From Leptospira ellisii (GTDB taxonomy: Bacteria; Spirochaetota; Leptospiria; Leptospirales; Leptospiraceae), in assembly GCF_002811955.1 (NCBI RefSeq), contig NZ_NPEF01000075.1, positions 1-17,390 of the forward strand: a stretch of 17,390 bases of DNA. Direction: 5' to 3'. Below, one piece after another: positions 14,979 through 17,390 of this stretch. The notes under the pieces are model-generated. The model did no database searches, was not told the origin of the DNA, and saw only the letters and a program-made list of their open reading frames with translations. The number at the start of each line of letters is the position of its first letter. The first letter of the stretch is position 1. The position numbers were made by a program, and so were the translations under genes.

Positions 14979-16979
14979 CTAATCCGTTTCGGAGGAACGT
15001 TTTTCGGTCTCCGAAAACTTTCTGATTTTGCGGTATAAAAATCGACCCGGATGGAGCGCCTCCAAAAGAGAGAATTCCACGGGAGCCGGTTCATCCAGTA
15101 TCAGGGACGCGAGAATCTCCGCACCTAAAAAAGAACCGATGATTCCCCGGGAACCCAATCCGCCGAAGACGTACAACCCTGGAATCGTTTTTAGGGACGG
15201 ATACGTTTTGAAGCGGTTTTTGGGAAGATCGATTCCGGAATACGCATCCCTGAATCGTTCGGGATCGAACACGGGACCGATCACCGGAAAACGATCCGGC
15301 GTCTGCGCCCTAAAACCTACGATTTCCGAAAGTACGTTCTGCGCGGACCAGTTCATTTCCGGATATTTTTCCCGAACGTACGATAGAAGGCGATCCGTGT
15401 CCTCTTTTCTTGGATTCGGATTTAGGTCGAATTCGTCGAACGTGGATCCGAGGATATGTTTGCCTTCGATCGACGGCGTGAGGTAGTGTTCCGCACAGAG
15501 TATGTTTCGGATCGCGGAGGACGTCGGGGTTTCCTCCAAAAGAATCAACTGTCCCCGCACTTTCCGGATCGGCAGAAATTCCTCCCCTAGGATCGGAAGC
15601 AGTAAATCGTTGAGAGAATAAGAATTACAGAATATAACGGAATCTGCAAGTATTGTCTCTTCCGATTCGGAAAGGGACAATTCCCATCCGTTTCCCCGGG
15701 GCGAGACCGTGACCGCTTTCTTTTGCAGAAAACGGATTCCGTTTTGTCCGGAGGCTTTCCGGGCGATGGAACGCGGTTGGGTCCAAAAACCCTTGGGATA
15801 AAAGATTCCCTTCTTCGATAAGGAAACGAGAGCCGGGTCCGCTCCGGGAACGCCCGTCTCGGACCAAAAGGCGATCCCCTCCGGTAGAGAATGGGTTCGG
15901 ATCGACGACCGCAGACGTTCCGAATCCATCTCTTCCGTGGTTCCGTGAAAAAGGCCTATCGGCGAGAATTGTTCGGAGGACGCAAAGCCGGATAAAAACC
16001 GGACCGCGTATCCAAAGGCGCGTAACGTAAACAGACTGGTCGGACTCGGAAACTTGGTCGGATGAGGATGTGAGATTGCGCCCGGAATTCCGGACGCTCC
16101 CGCGGCCAACCCGTTCGGATCCAAAAGGACGACGGAAATTCCGCGTTGTGCGAGGGAATAGGCGAGCGCCGTTCCCGCGATTCCCGCGCCCACGATCGCC
16201 GCGTTATGCGTCTTTGTTCGGTGGAAGTTTCGTCCGCACCAAGGTTTTTTCTTCGGAGAGGGCTGTCGTTCGGCGCTCGCGGAAGGTTCGTCGGAAGCCG
16301 AAAAAAATCCCGTCAACATCTCCCGTTTTCTTCCGTAGCCCGGTTTTTTCTCCAGCGTAAATCCGGCGGAAGTCAACGAATCGCGGACAATTCTCGCTAC
16401 GGTAAACGTGGCGAAGGTGGTTCCGTTTCGCGAAAGAGGAGCCAATTTGCGCATCAGCGACTCGTCCCACATATCCGGGTTTTTGGAAGGCGCGAATCCG
16501 TCCAGGTAGATCGCGTCGAACGTTCCGGATATTTCGTCTAACGCATCTCCGGCGTCCGCGTAAAACAGGGAAAATCGGACCTTCCCTTCGGAGAAGGTGA
16601 AACGGTTGATTCCGGGCAGAAGGTCCCCGTAAAAAACGACGAACTCCGCAAGAAACGGGCCGAGCTGCGGAAAGGCGGCGATCGCCTTTTCGATCTCCTC
16701 CTTTTTGATCGGAAACTTCTCAATGGAAACGTAATGTAATTCGAAGTCGCGGTTTCGTTCCGCGTATTCCTTCCAAGTGGCGAAAAAGTTGAGTCCGGTT
16801 CCGAAGCCGAGTTCGAGAACGGAGAAGAACCGTTTTCCCTCCGGGTTTTTCCAGCGTTCGCGCAGACCGTTCCCTTCGACGAACACGTGTTCGGTTTCCG
16901 ACAATCCGTTCTCCGGAGAAAAATAGATATCGTCGAATTCTTCGGAAACGGGGGTTCGATTTTCCTTCCAGGATAACAT
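14979..16979 (-). CDS. mnmC: Bifunctional tRNA mnm5U34 biosynthesis protein MnmC
   Basis: A 666-residue two-domain enzyme that completes 5-methylaminomethyl-(2-thio)uridine at the wobble position of tRNA. The N-terminal domain (about 1-225) is the SAM-dependent methyltransferase: the start [19 protein letters not shown], the SAM loop [11 protein letters not shown] (55-65) and [12 protein letters not shown] (160-171) are diagnostic. After a linker with PWCGRNFHR (246-254) comes the FAD-dependent demodification domain, with dinucleotide-binding [18 protein letters not shown] (263-280), [12 protein letters not shown] (294-305) and a C-terminal [10 protein letters not shown] segment. Both halves look intact and in the same order as in Escherichia coli. 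The ATG at 16979 overlaps the stop of the upstream gene by one base (TGATG). It is the middle gene of an operon ending with recQ. MnmE/MnmG, which act before it, are not in the window. Confidence 0.96.
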   Translation of the reverse strand: MLSWKENRTPVSEEFDDIYFSPENGLSETEHVFVEGNGLRERWKNPEGKRFFSVLELGFGTGLNFFATWKEYAERNRDFELHYVSIEKFPIKKEEIEKAIAAFPQLGPFLAEFVVFYGDLLPGINRFTFSEGKVRFSLFYADAGDALDEISGTFDAIYLDGFAPSKNPDMWDESLMRKLAPLSRNGTTFATFTVARIVRDSLTSAGFTLEKKPGYGRKREMLTGFFSASDEPSASAERQPSPKKKPWCGRNFHRTKTHNAAIVGAGIAGTALAYSLAQRGISVVLLDPNGLAAGASGIPGAISHPHPTKFPSPTSLFTLRAFGYAVRFLSGFASSEQFSPIGLFHGTTEEMDSERLRSSIRTHSLPEGIAFWSETGVPGADPALVSLSKKGIFYPKGFWTQPRSIARKASGQNGIRFLQKKAVTVSPRGNGWELSLSESEETILADSVIFCNSYSLNDLLLPILGEEFLPIRKVRGQLILLEETPTSSAIRNILCAEHYLTPSIEGKHILGSTFDEFDLNPNPRKEDTDRLLSYVREKYPEMNWSAQNVLSEIVGFRAQTPDRFPVIGPVFDPERFRDAYSGIDLPKNRFKTYPSLKTIPGLYVFGGLGSRGIIGSFLGAEILASLILDEPAPVEFSLLEALHPGRFLYRKIRKFSETEKRSSETD

Positions 16980-17390
16980 CAGATTCTCGGAGGAACGGGA
17001 TCGGTTTGTTTCGGAGGAGAGGAAGGTTTGCCCGGAGCGCTGTCGCCACGCAATAGATCGTCCGAGGTCGGTCTGGAAAGCTGAATCTCCTTCCGCACTC
17101 CGATCCGGAACGTGTCCATCGTAAGATAAAGATCGGGCACGCTTCCCACCGAAGTCGGTATGGTCTGTTTGATCGGATCGCGGTCCACGGTTCCGAGACT
17201 CGAGAATTCGAAATATAGATACGTGTTATAAAAGATGGAATCCTCGAAATACTGACCGATATTGTATTCGTAAAGGAATTTCACGCCGGTGATCATCCTG
17301 GATTTGTTCCGCGTGGAGGATACGCGGATCTCCCGTTCCAAAACGTCGAAATCGTAAACGCTGAAACCGAAGTTCAAGCCGAGCCCCAGA
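16979..17390 (-). CDS. Outer-membrane-like protein, C-terminal part (gene runs off the right edge)
   Basis: The last 136 or so codons of a gene that enters from the right edge; the frame is open to the window end and the visible TTG codon at 17377 is not a trustworthy start. The edge sequence [11 protein letters not shown] and the following alternating segments ([39 protein letters not shown]) look like outer-membrane beta-strands. The final 30 residues are a Pro/Ser/Asp-rich tail, so this does not end in a typical barrel-terminal strand. The family is not recognisable. Its stop overlaps the mnmC start by one base, so the two are probably translationally coupled, which is odd for an envelope protein and a tRNA-modification enzyme. 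Confidence 0.75.
   Translation of the reverse strand, partial: LGLGLNFGFSVYDFDVLEREIRVSSTRNKSRMITGVKFLYEYNIGQYFEDSIFYNTYLYFEFSSLGTVDRDPIKQTIPTSVGSVPDLYLTMDTFRIGVRKEIQLSRPTSDDLLRGDSAPGKPSSPPKQTDPVPPRI

Overview
The window looks like chromosomal DNA from a spirochete of the genus Leptospira, probably one of the species with higher G+C. This rests on gene content, not on a search: an OmpL47-type surface protein, a FlaA-like exported protein, a spirochaetal-style lipoprotein, a GT-C-like membrane protein of a kind common in Leptospira, many orphan envelope proteins, and few strong Shine-Dalgarno sites. I see no tRNA, rRNA, CRISPR array, insertion sequence or phage gene, and no clear pseudogene.

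Layout. (1) 228-2606 (+) is an orphan membrane hybrid-sensor-like histidine kinase with two PAS-like regions; no response regulator is adjacent. (2) 2663-3340 (-) encodes a FlaA-like secreted protein, divergent from 3428-4522 (+), an OmpL47-type repeat protein that ends in a strong intrinsic terminator. (3) 4611-5351 (+) comF and 5401-6495 (+) dinB are DNA-uptake/repair-type genes. (4) 6562-9380 (-) is a tight three-gene operon: ECF sigma factor, FecR-type anti-sigma-like protein, then a small outer-membrane beta-barrel protein. (5) 9662-10957 (-) is a lipoprotein with its own SD and terminator. (6) 11212-12780 (-) is a GT-C-like polytopic membrane protein. (7) 13082-17390 (-) is an operon reading from the right edge: the end of an outer-membrane-like protein, then mnmC (TGATG overlap), then recQ (19-nt gap).

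The best candidate for something new is the sigma/FecR/barrel operon. It resembles FecI-FecR-FecA cell-surface signalling, but the outer-membrane partner is a small barrel with no TonB-dependent receptor features. The barrel's periplasmic N-terminus carries a roughly 43-residue module that is visibly similar to the extreme C-terminus of the FecR-like protein. I infer that the shared module links the outer membrane to the anti-sigma factor. A second point of interest is the histidine kinase, whose two dimerisation helices are separated by an unusually long insertion. The other genes are mostly recognisable housekeeping or envelope genes, and several short repeats and dyads lie in promoter regions.
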